From NCBI RefSeq assembly GCF_900103585.1, contig NZ_FNHV01000001.1, positions 327,326 to 391,325 on the forward strand: a stretch of DNA of 64,000 nucleotides, read 5' to 3'. A program made the translations under genes and the position numbers. The stretch comes from Streptomyces sp. cf386 (GTDB lineage: Bacteria; Actinomycetota; Actinomycetes; Streptomycetales; Streptomycetaceae). The notes beneath the pieces were generated by a model, which was given only the letters and a program-made list of their open reading frames with translations, did no database searches and had not been told where the DNA came from. Of this stretch, positions 31,200 to 40,350 are shown piece by piece; position 1 is the first letter of the stretch; each line of letters opens with the position of its first letter.

Positions 31200-31982
31200 A
31201 TGACTTCACCAGCAAAGCCACGCCCCCGTCGGCGCGCACTGACCGGCGGCCTGGCTGCACTCGGCCTTTCGTCTGTCATGATCACGACAATCGGAGCACC
31301 GCCGGCGAGCGCCGCCACCTGGCCGACGCCCACCAGCAGCCAGCCGGTGAGCTCCACGATCTCGGTGTCCGGTGTTCGGGACGGCGGCATGGTCCGCTAC
31401 TACGGCAGCGGTGACCTGGCCGGTGACGGCCAGGAAGAGGGCCAAGACCCGATCTTCAAGCTCGCGGCCGGCGCGACGCTGAAGAACGTCATCATCGGCG
31501 CGCCCGGCGCCGACGGCATCCACTGCGAGGGCAACTGCACCCTGCAGAACGTGTGGTGGGAGGACGTCGGCGAGGACGCGGCCACCTTCCGCGGCGGCTC
31601 CACCTACACGGTGACCGGCGGTGGCGCGAAGAAGGCCGCCGACAAGGTCTTCCAGCACAACGGGCCCGGCACCCTGAACATCTCCAACTTCGCGGTCAGC
31701 GAGTTCAAGACGCTGTACCGCTCGTGCGGTGACTGCTCCACGCAGTACACGCGCAAGGTCAACCTCAGCAACATCGAGGTGACCGGCACCGGGTCCACGG
31801 CGCGCCTCGTCGGCATCAACGTCAACCGGGGCGATGTGGCGACCCTGCGCGGCATCACGATCCTCAACGACGCCTCCCGCAAGGTCGTTCCGTGCCAGAA
31901 GTACAACAACAACACGGCCGTGGGTACGGGGCCGGACAGCACGAACTGCCTGTACTCCAGCTCGGACATCACCTACAGGTAG
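31200..31982 (+). CDS. Secreted pectate lyase, polysaccharide lyase family 3
   Basis: This 260-residue protein has a signal peptide (RRRALTGGLAALGLSSVM, cleavage near ASA-AT at residue 39) and a compact beta-helix of family PL3. Family segments are GQDPIFKLAAGATLKNVIIG, GADGIHCEGNCTLQNVWWED, VGEDAATFRGGS and ADKVFQHNGPGTL, plus paired cysteines (CEGNC, SCGDC). PL3 enzymes cleave pectate or low-methylated pectin with calcium. It follows PL1 in the same operon, giving two different folds acting on one polymer. A long perfect hairpin terminator lies about 35 bp after the stop codon. Confidence 0.93.
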   Translation: MTSPAKPRPRRRALTGGLAALGLSSVMITTIGAPPASAATWPTPTSSQPVSSTISVSGVRDGGMVRYYGSGDLAGDGQEEGQDPIFKLAAGATLKNVIIGAPGADGIHCEGNCTLQNVWWEDVGEDAATFRGGSTYTVTGGGAKKAADKVFQHNGPGTLNISNFAVSEFKTLYRSCGDCSTQYTRKVNLSNIEVTGTGSTARLVGINVNRGDVATLRGITILNDASRKVVPCQKYNNNTAVGTGPDSTNCLYSSSDITYR

Positions 31983-32015
31983 GCCCCGGCCGCAGGTAGT
32001 CCCCCCACGGTGAAG

Positions 32016-32058
32016 GCGGCCGTACGAAGCGTCCCCGCACGGCGCTTCGTACGGCCGC
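32016..32058 (+). terminator. Strong hairpin terminator after the pectate lyase operon
   Basis: GCGGCCGTACGAAGCG (32016-32031) and its exact complement at 32043-32058 form a 16-bp stem with an 11-base loop, 34 bases after the PL3 stop. Confidence 0.85.
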
Positions 32059-32126
32059 TGTGGCGTTCTCGGACGGTTTCGAGGTGGCCGTCTTCGGCGA
32101 CCACGCGCGCGTAGGCTCTCGGTCGG

Positions 32127-32918
32127 CTATCGACCGCCACGCGTGCGTGCGTCCACGGTCGCCTCGCCGACGCCCTGCACACGCACCGCCTCGGCCACCT
32201 CCAGCCGGTAGTCCGCGTAGGCGGCGCGCAGTGGCTCACCCGGCCAGTCGGGCGGCAGGAGTTCGGGCGGCAGCACCGGATCGGCGAGCAGATGCCGTAC
32301 GACGGCCGCGAAGGCGGTGAAGCGGTCGGAGGGGTGACGCGCGCGGGCGACCTGGGTGAGCAGGGCGTGGCCCGTTCCGCTCCACGCGTCCAGCGGCCAC
32401 AGACTCGCGGCCAGCTCGCGCGCGGGGCGGTCGGGACGAGCCGTGCAGCGCTCGGCGACCTGGCCGAGGGCGTCGGGCAGGGGGCGGAGCAGGTTGGCCG
32501 GCCGGAGCCAGACGCCCTCGCGCAGCTCCGCGAGCCGGAGCCGGGTCAACTCGGTGCGCAGTTCCGCCCGTTCGGCCGGGCCCCGGCCCGTGGCGGTGAC
32601 CACCACCATCTCCCAGTCGCCGGTCCAGGGCAGGGTCTCGGGGTGCACCGCCTCGTCCTGGCGGCGCTGGCGGTCCAGCAGCCGGTCGCTGAGCCCGTAG
32701 ACCGTGTCCGCGCGCCGCAGGTCTCCGGCCGCCACCATCCGGCTGAGCGCGGCTCGCAAGGTGGATCCCGCGATCCCGAACGGCTCCACGCCACGCACCA
32801 GGTCCTTCACCGGCAGCTCGGGCGGATGCAGCCCCAGCAGCAGGCTCAGCACGACCGACCTGGCGGACAGCGGGCGCAGTTCCACCTCGTCGGCCTGCGG
32901 AGACGCGTTGTTCGGCAT
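32127..32918 (-). CDS. PaaX-family transcriptional regulator
   Basis: This 263-residue protein matches the PaaX family: an N-terminal winged helix (RSVVLSLLLGLHPPELPVKD, then FGIAGSTLRAALSRMVAAGDL and YGLSDRLLDRQRRQDEA), a central domain (WEMVVVTATGRGPAERAELR, LREGVWLRPANL) and a C-terminal PaaX domain. E. coli PaaX responds to phenylacetyl-CoA, but here the protein faces an AidB-like acyl-CoA dehydrogenase and lies 23 kb from the paa operon. The ATG at 32918 follows TACAGT by seven bases with no ribosome site, so it is probably leaderless. An acyl-CoA ligand is likely by family. Confidence 0.88.
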   Translation of the reverse strand: MPNNASPQADEVELRPLSARSVVLSLLLGLHPPELPVKDLVRGVEPFGIAGSTLRAALSRMVAAGDLRRADTVYGLSDRLLDRQRRQDEAVHPETLPWTGDWEMVVVTATGRGPAERAELRTELTRLRLAELREGVWLRPANLLRPLPDALGQVAERCTARPDRPARELAASLWPLDAWSGTGHALLTQVARARHPSDRFTAFAAVVRHLLADPVLPPELLPPDWPGEPLRAAYADYRLEVAEAVRVQGVGEATVDARTRGGR

Positions 32919-32925
32919 GGCCACG

Positions 32926-32967
32926 ACTGTACGTGGCAGGGTGGCGTATTACAGGATTGCTGCAATC
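32926..32967. promoter_or_regulatory. PaaX / acyl-CoA dehydrogenase divergent control region
   Basis: The minus-strand -10 is TACAGT (32926-32931). Nearby is the perfect palindrome GATTGC-T-GCAATC (32955-32967), and TGCAA recurs at 32961 and 32978. The dyad sits where a shared repressor would cover both promoters. Confidence 0.5.
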
Positions 32968-32992
32968 GCAGAGATGATGCAACACTGACGGC

Positions 32993-34690
32993 ATGGTCTC
33001 GATACTTGCCCAGGAGCCGTCCGGAGCCGCTCACGAGCAGTCGTCCGGGCAGTACGCCACCCATGACGTCACCAACCAGCCCCCGCCCTCGACTCCGTAC
33101 GACGCGTCCGAGGACACGGCTCTGCTCGAAGGGCTGCGCCGGGAGGGCGCCGGGTGGGCCGAGGAGGACATCCGGCGGCTCGGCCGGCGGGCCGGGAGCG
33201 TGGAGGCGCAGGAGTGGGGTGAGCAGGCCAACCGGCACGAGCCCGAGCTGCGTACGCACGACCGGTACGGCCATCGTGTCGACGAGGTCGAGTTCCATCC
33301 GAGCTGGCACCACCTGATGCGGGTCGCGGTCGCGGAGGGGCTGGCGGCGGCGCCCTGGGCGGACGACCGGCCCGGAGCGCACGTCGCCCGGACCGCGGGC
33401 GGGCTGGTGTGGGGGCACACCGAGGCGGGCCACGGCTGCCCGACGTCGATGACGTACGCCGCCGTCCCCGCACTGCGCAAGCAGCCCGAACTCGCGAAGG
33501 TCTACGAGCCCCTGCTGACCAGCCGGGAGTACGACCCGGGGCTGCGCGTGCCGACGGAGAAGCGGGGGCTGCTCGCGGGCATGGGGATGACCGAGAAGCA
33601 GGGCGGCTCGGATGTCCGTACGAACACGACCACGGCCTGGCCGTCCGCCGAGCCCGGCGTGTACACGCTGCGTGGGCACAAGTGGTTCACCTCGGCGCCC
33701 ATGTGCGACGTCTTCCTGGTGCTGGCCCAGGCCCCGGGCGGCTTGTCCTGCTTCCTCGTGCCGCGCGTCCTGCCCGACGGCAGCCGCAACACCTTCCGTA
33801 TCCAGCGTCTGAAGGACAAACTCGGCAACCGTTCCAACGCCTCCTCCGAGCCCGAGTTCGACGGGACCGTCGCCTGGCTGGTCGGGGCCGAGGGGCGGGG
33901 CGTCAAGACGATCATCGAGATGGTCAACTGCACACGGCTGGACTGCGTGATGTCGTCGGCGACGCTGATGCGCAAGACGCTCGTCGAGGCGGGGCACCAT
34001 GTGCGGTACCGCAGCGCGTTCGGGGCGCGGCTCGTCGACCAGCCGCTGATGCGCAACGTCCTGGCCGACCTGGCGCTGGAGTCCGAGGCCGCGACGACGC
34101 TCACGCTGCGGCTGGCCGGTGCGGCGGACCGGACGGTGCGCGGGGAGGGTGCGGACGGAGGCGAGGCGGCGTTCCGCCGGATCGCCACCGCCGTCGGCAA
34201 GTACTGGGTCACCAAGCGGGGTCCGGCCTTCACCGCGGAGGCCCTGGAGTGCCTGGGCGGCAACGGCTACGTCGAGGACTCGGGCATGCCCCGCCACTAC
34301 CGCGAGGCACCGCTCCTGTCGATCTGGGAGGGCTCGGGGAACGTCAACGCCCTCGACGTGCTGCGGGCGTTGGTCAAGGAACCGGGCACCGCCGAGGCAC
34401 TCTTCGCCGAACTCGCCCTGGCAGAGGGGGCGGACACCCGGCTCGACGCGTCGGTCACCCGCCTGAAGGGCCTACTGACGGCCGGCTCCGAGGCCGGCGC
34501 CCGCCGCTTGGTCGAACTGATGGCCCTGACCCTCCAGGCCTCCCTCCTGGTCCGCCACGCTCCCGCGGCAGTCGCCGACGCCTTCTGCGCGACCCGGCTG
34601 GGCGGCGACTGGGGGCATGCGTTCGGGACGCTCCCGGATACGGCCGACGTGGACGCGATTCTGGGGCGGGCGCTGCCGGGTGGGGAGTGA
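32993..34690 (+). CDS. AidB-like acyl-CoA dehydrogenase family protein
   Basis: This 565-residue flavoprotein belongs to the AidB/isovaleryl-CoA-dehydrogenase-like branch. Segments include GHTEAGHGCPTSMTYAAVPAL, the FAD-binding GMGMTEKQGGSDVRTN, GHKWFTSAPMCDVFLVLAQ, the catalytic-region ECLGGNGYVEDSGMPRHYRE and SIWEGSGNVNALDVLRAL. AidB in E. coli is linked to alkylation response; most relatives have no proven acyl-CoA substrate. No ribosome site is seen, and an AACACT -10-like hexamer lies six bases before the ATG, suggesting a leaderless start. Divergent from the PaaX-like regulator. Decayed copies of its 3' end follow downstream. Confidence 0.9.
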   Translation: MVSILAQEPSGAAHEQSSGQYATHDVTNQPPPSTPYDASEDTALLEGLRREGAGWAEEDIRRLGRRAGSVEAQEWGEQANRHEPELRTHDRYGHRVDEVEFHPSWHHLMRVAVAEGLAAAPWADDRPGAHVARTAGGLVWGHTEAGHGCPTSMTYAAVPALRKQPELAKVYEPLLTSREYDPGLRVPTEKRGLLAGMGMTEKQGGSDVRTNTTTAWPSAEPGVYTLRGHKWFTSAPMCDVFLVLAQAPGGLSCFLVPRVLPDGSRNTFRIQRLKDKLGNRSNASSEPEFDGTVAWLVGAEGRGVKTIIEMVNCTRLDCVMSSATLMRKTLVEAGHHVRYRSAFGARLVDQPLMRNVLADLALESEAATTLTLRLAGAADRTVRGEGADGGEAAFRRIATAVGKYWVTKRGPAFTAEALECLGGNGYVEDSGMPRHYREAPLLSIWEGSGNVNALDVLRALVKEPGTAEALFAELALAEGADTRLDASVTRLKGLLTAGSEAGARRLVELMALTLQASLLVRHAPAAVADAFCATRLGGDWGHAFGTLPDTADVDAILGRALPGGE

Positions 34691-34985
34691 GGCTCGGCGG
34701 GGGTGGTTGGGAGGGGACAGCGACGGTCCGTTGATCGGGCGCCCGGTGGGTGCTGGGGGGCGCGGGAAGCACGGCGAGTTGAGCCGGGGCGTGCGTTCGG
34801 GACGCTGCCGGATAGGGCCGAGCCGATGGGAACGCGGTCTTGCGCACGGACGCTGCCGGGACAGGAGGGGCGACGGGACCGGCAGCCGGTCCGGTACCGC
34901 AACGCGTGCCGGGGGCGGGAAACGCCACCAGCCCAGCCGGGGCATGCCTTCGGGACGCTGCCGGATGCAGCCGAGTGGACGCGGC
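34611..34985 (+). repeat. Decayed tandem copies of the acyl-CoA dehydrogenase 3' end
   Basis: A block of about 46 bp with core GCGTTCGGGACGCTCCCGGA lies inside the gene's last codons (34611-34657) and recurs, slightly changed, near 34784-34830 and 34937-34985. Material after the stop codon also recurs: GGGAAGCACGGCGAGTTGA near 34764 matches GGGAAGCGCGGCCAGTTGA near 35070. The copies are not coding. Confidence 0.65.
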
Positions 34986-35544
34986 CGGAAGGGGAGTGGG
35001 ACCCGGCGGGGCTGGCCGGGCGGGGACCGCACCGGAATCATTTGTCGGGCGCCGATGGGCGCCGCGCGTGGGAAGCGCGGCCAGTTGATCGGGGCCGCGG
35101 GCCGGTCGCCATCGCGGGACGTTGTGCTGCCCGTCGAGCTGCCCATCAGTGGCGCAGCGCTGACGGCCGGGGCCGGACCCCCATGGGAGCCGCAGCAGAC
35201 CGCCGGACCAGACACCCGAGGCAGTCGCCGCACTGACCGCCGGGGCCAAACCCCCACGGCAATCACCGCACTGACCGCCGGGCCAGACCCCCACATCAAT
35301 CGCCGCGCCGACTGCCGCACGTACGGTCCGGGGGATGACAGCCCCCCCTCAGCCGTCGCTGCACCGCACACACGTCGCACCGGATCCCCCGCCCGGCGGC
35401 CCCCGATGCCCTACAGCCCTGAGTCGGCAGGGCGGGTCGGTGCGGCGGCAGCAGTGCCCGTGAAAGGGTGCGGCCGGTGGTGCGCGAGCCTGCGCAGTGG
35501 CTCGTGGTCGCGACGATCACCGCCCACTACTCCCCCTGCGCCCG
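34691..35544. other. Geneless repeat-rich tract
   Basis: No credible gene is present over 854 bp between two convergent genes. The left half is made of diverged copies of the upstream gene's end and its flank; the centre holds a 37-38-bp tandem repeat (35156-35305). The right part (35306-35544) shows nothing recognisable. Confidence 0.65.
35156..35305. repeat. 37-38-bp tandem repeat, four units
   Basis: Units begin near 35156, 35194, 35231 and 35269. The best two (35231-35268 and 35269-35305) share CACTGACCGCCGGGGCCA, then ACCCCCAC, then CAATC; the first two are more diverged. They follow directly on each other with no spacers. Confidence 0.7.
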
Positions 35545-36132
35545 TCAGCCGGTCGTCCGCCCACCCCACAGCGGCCCGAACCGTGCCCACTCATAGCCCC
35601 ACCGGTCGATGCGCCGGCTCTCCAGGCGGCTGCGCAGGGCGCGGCCGGCGAGGAAGGGGACCGACGCGGCGCACAGGCCGGCGAGGCCGCCGACCAGGGC
35701 TGCTCGTGAGCGGGCCTCGGCCGGGGAGGCGGGTTTGGTGACCAGGCGGCCCTGGGGGTCTGTCCAGATGGTGACCGGTGTGCCGACGCCGCTGCCGGGG
35801 CGGACGCGAGCCTGGCCGGTGTGCGGGGAACCGTTCTGTGCGCTCCAGCGGACCTTGGCCCAGACAGTCGCGCCGCTCGGAGTACCGGTGCGCGAGTCGG
35901 TCGGGCCGGGTGCCTGCTCGGTGAGCAGGGCGACGACCGGCCGCCACTCGACGCGCTCTCTGGCCATGCCCTGTTCGACCGTGCCGGCCGTTCCCAGGCC
36001 TGCCAGCACTCCGGCGAGGACGGTGAGTCCCCAGGCGGCGAGCAGTACCCAGGCCTCCACCGCATCGGCCCGGCGCTTGAGCGGATTGCGCCGCCAACGC
36101 CACAGCCACACCTTCGGACCACGGAACGCCAT
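35545..36132 (-). CDS. Rv1733c-like membrane protein
   Basis: This 195-residue protein has the actinobacterial Rv1733c layout: a basic N-terminus (KVWLWRWRRNPLKRRADAVE), a first membrane segment (AWVLLAAWGLTVLAGVLAG), an outer domain of about 90 residues (TVWAKVRWSAQNGSPHTGQ and VTIWTDPQGRLVTKP) and a second membrane segment (AALVGGLAGLCAASVPFLAG). Function is unknown; Rv1733c is a dormancy antigen of Mycobacterium tuberculosis. The ATG at 36132 has AGGAGG nine bases upstream, which decides it over earlier ATG codons. It stands alone next to the repeat-rich tract. Confidence 0.82.
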   Translation of the reverse strand: MAFRGPKVWLWRWRRNPLKRRADAVEAWVLLAAWGLTVLAGVLAGLGTAGTVEQGMARERVEWRPVVALLTEQAPGPTDSRTGTPSGATVWAKVRWSAQNGSPHTGQARVRPGSGVGTPVTIWTDPQGRLVTKPASPAEARSRAALVGGLAGLCAASVPFLAGRALRSRLESRRIDRWGYEWARFGPLWGGRTTG

Positions 36133-36410
36133 CGAAGGCTTCCTCCTCATGAGCACACGAACATGCCGGACCGACCGCTCTTCCATACGGGAGACGGCAG
36201 CCGGTTACTCACGGCACGCACCCTCGGAGTCGAGCGTCACACGAGCCCCGCGGCCCTCGCGGGCGACTTCGCGAAAGTGCCCCGCGGATCGCGGCAGCCA
36301 GCTATCCTCGCCGCCCTGACCTGCGAGGGAGGCCTTTCCAGAGGTGACTGTCAGTGCCGGGGTGCAGACTGGCCGGTGTTCGGGACAACGACGTCGCGGA
36401 GGTGATCGGC

Positions 36411-37496
36411 ATGACCGAGGTACTGCTCGCCGTGGGCACGCGCAAGGGCCTGTTCCTGGGGCGGAGGCGAGGTGGCACCTGGGAGTTCGACGAGAGCCCT
36501 TACTTCAACGCGCAGGCCGTGTACTCGGTCGCCATCGACACCCGGGGCGAGCGTCCGCGGCTGCTGGCGGGCGGCGACAGCGCGCACTGGGGCCCGTCCG
36601 TGTTCCACTCCGACGACCTGGGCCGCACCTGGACCGAACCGGCGCAGCCGGCCGTCAAGTTCCCGAAGGACACGGAGGCCTCCCTGGAGCGGGTGTGGCA
36701 GCTGCACCCGGCGGCCGCGGAGCCGGACGTGGTGTACGCGGGCACGGAACCGGCCGCGCTGTACCGCTCGGAGGACCGCGGCGAGACCTTCGACCTGGTC
36801 CGCCCGCTGTGGGAGCACCCTACCCGGTCGAAGTGGGTGCCGGGCGGCGGCGGGGAGGGCCTGCACACCGTGATCACCGATAAGCGCGACCCGCAGGCGG
36901 TGACGGTCGCCGTCTCGACCGCCGGGGTGTTCAAGACGACCGACGGCGGCGCGAGCTGGACGCCGTCCAACTCCGGTGTCTCCGCGGTGTTCCTGCCGGA
37001 TCCCAACCCGGAGTTCGGCCAGTGCGTGCACAAGATCGCGCAGGACGCCACGAACCCGGACCGCCTCTATCTGCAGAACCACTGGGGCGTGTACCGCAGC
37101 GACGACGCGGGTGCGCACTGGACGGACATCGGCGAGGGACTGCCGTCCACCTTCGGCTTCGCTGCCGCCGCCCACCCCCACCGCGGCGAGACGGCGTACG
37201 TGTTCCCGATCACCGCCGACTCCGACCGCGTACCGGCCGACCGGCGATGTCGCGTCTTCCGTACGGCGGACGCGGGCAAGACCTGGGAGCCGCTGTCGGC
37301 GGGCCTGCCGCAGGAAGACCACTACGGCACGGTGCTGCGCGACGCGATGCGCACGGACGACGCGGACCCGGCGGGCGTGTACTTCGGCAACCGCAACGGC
37401 GAGGTGTTCGCGTCGGCCGACGACGGCGACAGCTGGCAGCAGTTGGCCTCGCATCTGCCGGACGTACTGTGCGTACGGGCCGCGGTGATCGGATGA
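36411..37496 (+). CDS. BNR/Asp-box beta-propeller protein
   Basis: This 361-residue protein is built of Asp-box (BNR) turns: [40 protein letters not shown] and SADDGDSW, about one every 50 residues, giving a six- or seven-bladed propeller related to sialidases and photosystem assembly proteins. There is no signal peptide, and sialidase catalytic arginines are not evident, so hydrolase activity is doubtful. The ATG ([15 protein letters not shown]) has GGAGGTGATC just upstream. Its role is unknown; it could be a cytoplasmic scaffold. It precedes the uracil-DNA glycosylase gene by 73 bp. Confidence 0.83.
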   Translation: MTEVLLAVGTRKGLFLGRRRGGTWEFDESPYFNAQAVYSVAIDTRGERPRLLAGGDSAHWGPSVFHSDDLGRTWTEPAQPAVKFPKDTEASLERVWQLHPAAAEPDVVYAGTEPAALYRSEDRGETFDLVRPLWEHPTRSKWVPGGGGEGLHTVITDKRDPQAVTVAVSTAGVFKTTDGGASWTPSNSGVSAVFLPDPNPEFGQCVHKIAQDATNPDRLYLQNHWGVYRSDDAGAHWTDIGEGLPSTFGFAAAAHPHRGETAYVFPITADSDRVPADRRCRVFRTADAGKTWEPLSAGLPQEDHYGTVLRDAMRTDDADPAGVYFGNRNGEVFASADDGDSWQQLASHLPDVLCVRAAVIG

Positions 37497-37569
37497 GCCG
37501 TCAGGGCTTACGGGCCGGCCTTGGCCACTGGTTGATCGCCACCGCCGCTACGGCAGTAGGGTGACGCCC

Positions 37570-38247
37570 GTGGCACCACGACCCTTGCATGAAATCGTCG
37601 AACCGGGTTGGGCGAAGGCCCTGGAGCCCGTTGCCGAACGGATCGCCGGGATGGGCGACTTCCTGCGCGCGGAGATCGGCGCGGGACGCACCTATCTGCC
37701 GGCCGGACCGAATGTCCTGCGGGCCTTCCAGCAACCCTTCGACGACGTACGGGTCCTGATCGTCGGACAGGACCCGTACCCGACGCCGGGACATGCCGTC
37801 GGACTGTCGTTCTCGGTCGCACCCGACGTACGTCCGCTGCCCGGCAGCCTCATCAACATCTACCGGGAGCTGAACACCGACCTGGGGCTGCCGCAGCCGT
37901 CCAACGGCGATCTGACGCCGTGGACCCAGCAGGGCGTGCTGCTGCTCAACAGGGCGCTCACCACGGCCCCGCGCAAGCCTGCCGCCCACCGCGGCAAGGG
38001 CTGGGAGGAGGTCACCGAGCAGGCCATCCGCGCGCTGGCCGCACGCGGCAAGCCGCTGGTGTCCATCCTGTGGGGCCGCGACGCCCGCAACCTCCGTCCC
38101 CTGCTCGGCGACCTCCCGTCGGTCGAGTCCGCGCACCCCTCCCCCATGTCCGCCGACCGCGGCTTCTTCGGCTCCCGCCCGTTCAGCCGGGCCAACGACC
38201 TGCTGATCCGGCAGGGCGGGCAACCGGTGGACTGGCGCCTGCCGTGA
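37570..38247 (+). CDS. ung: Uracil-DNA glycosylase, family 1
   Basis: This 225-residue enzyme removes uracil from DNA as the first step of base excision repair. The water-activating loop is [18 protein letters not shown] (catalytic Asp), and the DNA-intercalation loop is [21 protein letters not shown] (catalytic His). Length and order match family 1. TAGGGT at 37557-37562 lies seven bases before GTG 37570 ([14 protein letters not shown]), which suggests a leaderless start there; a GTG three codons earlier is the alternative. The stop overlaps the next gene's GTG, so the kinase-like gene is translationally coupled to it. Confidence 0.95.
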   Translation: MAPRPLHEIVEPGWAKALEPVAERIAGMGDFLRAEIGAGRTYLPAGPNVLRAFQQPFDDVRVLIVGQDPYPTPGHAVGLSFSVAPDVRPLPGSLINIYRELNTDLGLPQPSNGDLTPWTQQGVLLLNRALTTAPRKPAAHRGKGWEEVTEQAIRALAARGKPLVSILWGRDARNLRPLLGDLPSVESAHPSPMSADRGFFGSRPFSRANDLLIRQGGQPVDWRLP

Positions 38248-39218
38248 CCGATGCCTCCGGGTTCCTCGCCGTCGACTCCGGGGGGTCCGGGATGCGCGTC
38301 GTCGTCGGGACCGTCGACCGGGGTGCGATGGCCGGGCGGGAGTCCCGCGATCCGGTGCGTACGGGTGATCGGGGCATCGACCCCGGGCACCTGATGGAGC
38401 AACTGGTGCCCATGGTGCGGGCGTTGCTCGCCGAGACCGGCATCGACCGGCTGGGGGCGGCCGGGATCGGGGCCGCCGGGCTCGCCTCGCTGGGTGATGC
38501 GCTGCGCGCCGACCTGCCGGCCGCGCTGGAGCGGGACTTCGGCATCGGGCGGGTCGCTCTCGTCGCCGATGCCGTGACCGCCTATGTCGGCGCCCTCGGG
38601 CCCCGGCCCGGTGCGGTCGTCGCCGCTGGTACGGGGCTGATCGCGACGGGCATGGATCTGACGCGCTGGCGTCGTGCGGACGGTTGGGGGCATCTGCTCG
38701 GCGACTGCGGCGGTGGTGCATGGATCGGGCGGGCGGGTCTGGAGGCGGCGCTGCGCGCGTACGACGGGCGGACTGGCGGGTCGGCCGGGCTGCTGGCCCG
38801 CGCCGAGGAGCTGTTCGGGCCGATCCAGGGGCTGCCCGGCCGGCTGTATCCGCGCCCCGACCGTCCCGCCGTCCTCGCCTCGTTCGCTCCCCAGGTGGCC
38901 GCCTGCGCCGACGGCGATCCGGTCGCCGCGGACATCCTGCGCGCCGCCGCTCGGCACATGGCCGAGTCCGCGGCGGCCGTGTGCCCCGGCACCGGAGAGC
39001 CCCAAGTCGCGCTCACCGGCGGTCTGTTCAAGATGGGCGCCCCTCTGGTCGTACCCCTGGAAGAGGAGTTGTCGAAGCGGCTGCCGCACGCACGGCAGGT
39101 CCCGGCCGCCGGGGATCCCTTGCTGGGGTCGGTGCGGATCGCGACCGATCTGGCGACGGGCGAGCTCACTCTGCCGAGTGACGAGAGGCTGCTCCACGTG
39201 GTGACCGAAGAGGCGTGA
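38244..39218 (+). CDS. BadF/BadG-type ATPase, N-acetylglucosamine kinase-like
   Basis: This 324-residue protein has the ASKHA sugar-kinase fold of the eukaryotic-type N-acetylglucosamine kinase/BadF family: [16 protein letters not shown] (phosphate 1), [23 protein letters not shown] (phosphate 2), [15 protein letters not shown], and LTGGLFKMG (adenosine). A sugar such as GlcNAc is the likely acceptor. The GTG start overlaps the stop of ung by 4 bp (GTGA). It lies 2 kb from a lactonase gene carrying a DasR-like operator, which may or may not be related. Confidence 0.83.
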   Translation: MTDASGFLAVDSGGSGMRVVVGTVDRGAMAGRESRDPVRTGDRGIDPGHLMEQLVPMVRALLAETGIDRLGAAGIGAAGLASLGDALRADLPAALERDFGIGRVALVADAVTAYVGALGPRPGAVVAAGTGLIATGMDLTRWRRADGWGHLLGDCGGGAWIGRAGLEAALRAYDGRTGGSAGLLARAEELFGPIQGLPGRLYPRPDRPAVLASFAPQVAACADGDPVAADILRAAARHMAESAAAVCPGTGEPQVALTGGLFKMGAPLVVPLEEELSKRLPHARQVPAAGDPLLGSVRIATDLATGELTLPSDERLLHVVTEEA

Positions 39219-39354
39219 CCGGCAAGGGGGACTGATCTCCCACGCCGTTCGGTTCCGCACTACAGGTAACTCAATCAGACAAAAGCGGACGGATACCGCT
39301 CACCTGCACCCTCCCCGAACAGGGGAGCCCAAGAAGCCAGTAACATGCGTCGCC

Positions 39355-40278
39355 ATGAGCTCCCCCACTGGGCCCGCGTCCGGCCTGCCAGTACGAATGC
39401 CGCGACCTCGTCAGCCCGGGCGGCACCGCCGACCCGAGCCGTTGGCGGCTCCCGAGGGCGCGCCCGCGCTCGTTCTCGCGGTGCCGGGCACACCGAGCGC
39501 CGCCACCCGCGGTCTCGCCGAGGAGGTCGTGAGCATCGCCCGCTCCGAGCTCCCCGGTCTCGACGCCCGGATCGGGTACGTCGACGGTGACGACGGGGAG
39601 TTCCCCACGCTCCAGTCCGTGCTGGTGCACGCGGCCGAGGAGCGCGCCGCCCGCTATGAGCAGGCACTCGCCGCAGGGGTGGAGGTCAAGGAGCCGGAGG
39701 GCCCCGTCGCCGTTGTCGTGCCGCTGCTGGCCGGCCCGGACAACGCGCTGCTGCGCGTCATCCGTCAGGCCGTGATGGACAGCCGGGTCGCGGCCGACCT
39801 GACCGATGTGCTGGGCCCGCACCCGCTGCTCGCCGAGGCACTGCACGTGCGTCTGTCGGAGGCCGGTCTGGCCCGCGCCGACCGCGCCCGCCTGTTCACC
39901 GTGGCCACCGCCGCGGACGGCATCATCCTGGCCTCCGTCGGCGGCGAGGAGGCCGTGCAGGCGGCCGGGATCACCGGCATGCTGCTCGCCGCGCGTCTGG
40001 CCGTTCCGGTGATGGCGGCGGCCCTGGACCAGGACGGCTCGATCGCGGCCGTCGCCGCGCAGCTGCGGTCCTCGGGCTCGCAGCAGCTGGCGCTTGCGCC
40101 GTACCTGATAGGGCCGGAGATCGACCCGAGCCTGATCGCGGAGGCCGCGCAGGAGGCTGGCTGTTCCGCCGCCGAGGCGCTCGGCCCGTACCCGGCGATC
40201 GGCAAGCTCGCCCTGTCCAAGTACACGACCGCGCTGGGCATCGCCCCGCAGCAGGCGCAGGGCACGCCGGTGCGCTGA
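39355..40278 (+). CDS. CbiX/sirohydrochlorin chelatase-like protein lacking metal ligands
   Basis: This 307-residue protein matches the two-domain CbiX/SirB fold (LVLAVPGTPSAATRGLAEEVV; VAVVVPLLAGPDNALLRVI; and a second half with VATAADGIILASVGG and LAPYLIGPEIDPSLIAEAA). The chelatase histidines are missing: the usual HGS turn reads PGTPSA and the second His site reads LAGPDNA. So it probably does not insert metal. The first 35 residues are basic and likely disordered. TAACAT (39341-39346) precedes the ATG by eight bases with no ribosome site, so it is probably leaderless. A 15-bp hairpin terminator follows. Confidence 0.78.
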   Translation: MSSPTGPASGLPVRMPRPRQPGRHRRPEPLAAPEGAPALVLAVPGTPSAATRGLAEEVVSIARSELPGLDARIGYVDGDDGEFPTLQSVLVHAAEERAARYEQALAAGVEVKEPEGPVAVVVPLLAGPDNALLRVIRQAVMDSRVAADLTDVLGPHPLLAEALHVRLSEAGLARADRARLFTVATAADGIILASVGGEEAVQAAGITGMLLAARLAVPVMAAALDQDGSIAAVAAQLRSSGSQQLALAPYLIGPEIDPSLIAEAAQEAGCSAAEALGPYPAIGKLALSKYTTALGIAPQQAQGTPVR

Positions 40279-40306
40279 CGCGCACGTCAGAGCCACAGTC
40301 GTCACT

Positions 40307-40344
40307 CCGAAGGCCCGCTCCTCAAAGGGGGAGCGGGCCTTCGG
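40307..40344. terminator. Perfect 15-bp hairpin terminator
   Basis: CCGAAGGCCCGCTCC (40307-40321) and GGAGCGGGCCTTCGG (40330-40344) are exact complements with an 8-base loop, between the convergent CbiX-like and lactonase genes. It can work in both directions. Confidence 0.88.
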
Positions 40345-40350
40345 CGTACG

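Noticed and set aside
35156..35305. Possible CRISPR array
   Set aside because: Units are directly adjacent without unique spacers, diverge from each other, and no cas gene is near.
36344..36883. GTG-started frame overlapping the BNR gene start
   Set aside because: Its sequence is Arg-rich and runs out of frame through the BNR propeller, which has strong repeats and a good ribosome site.
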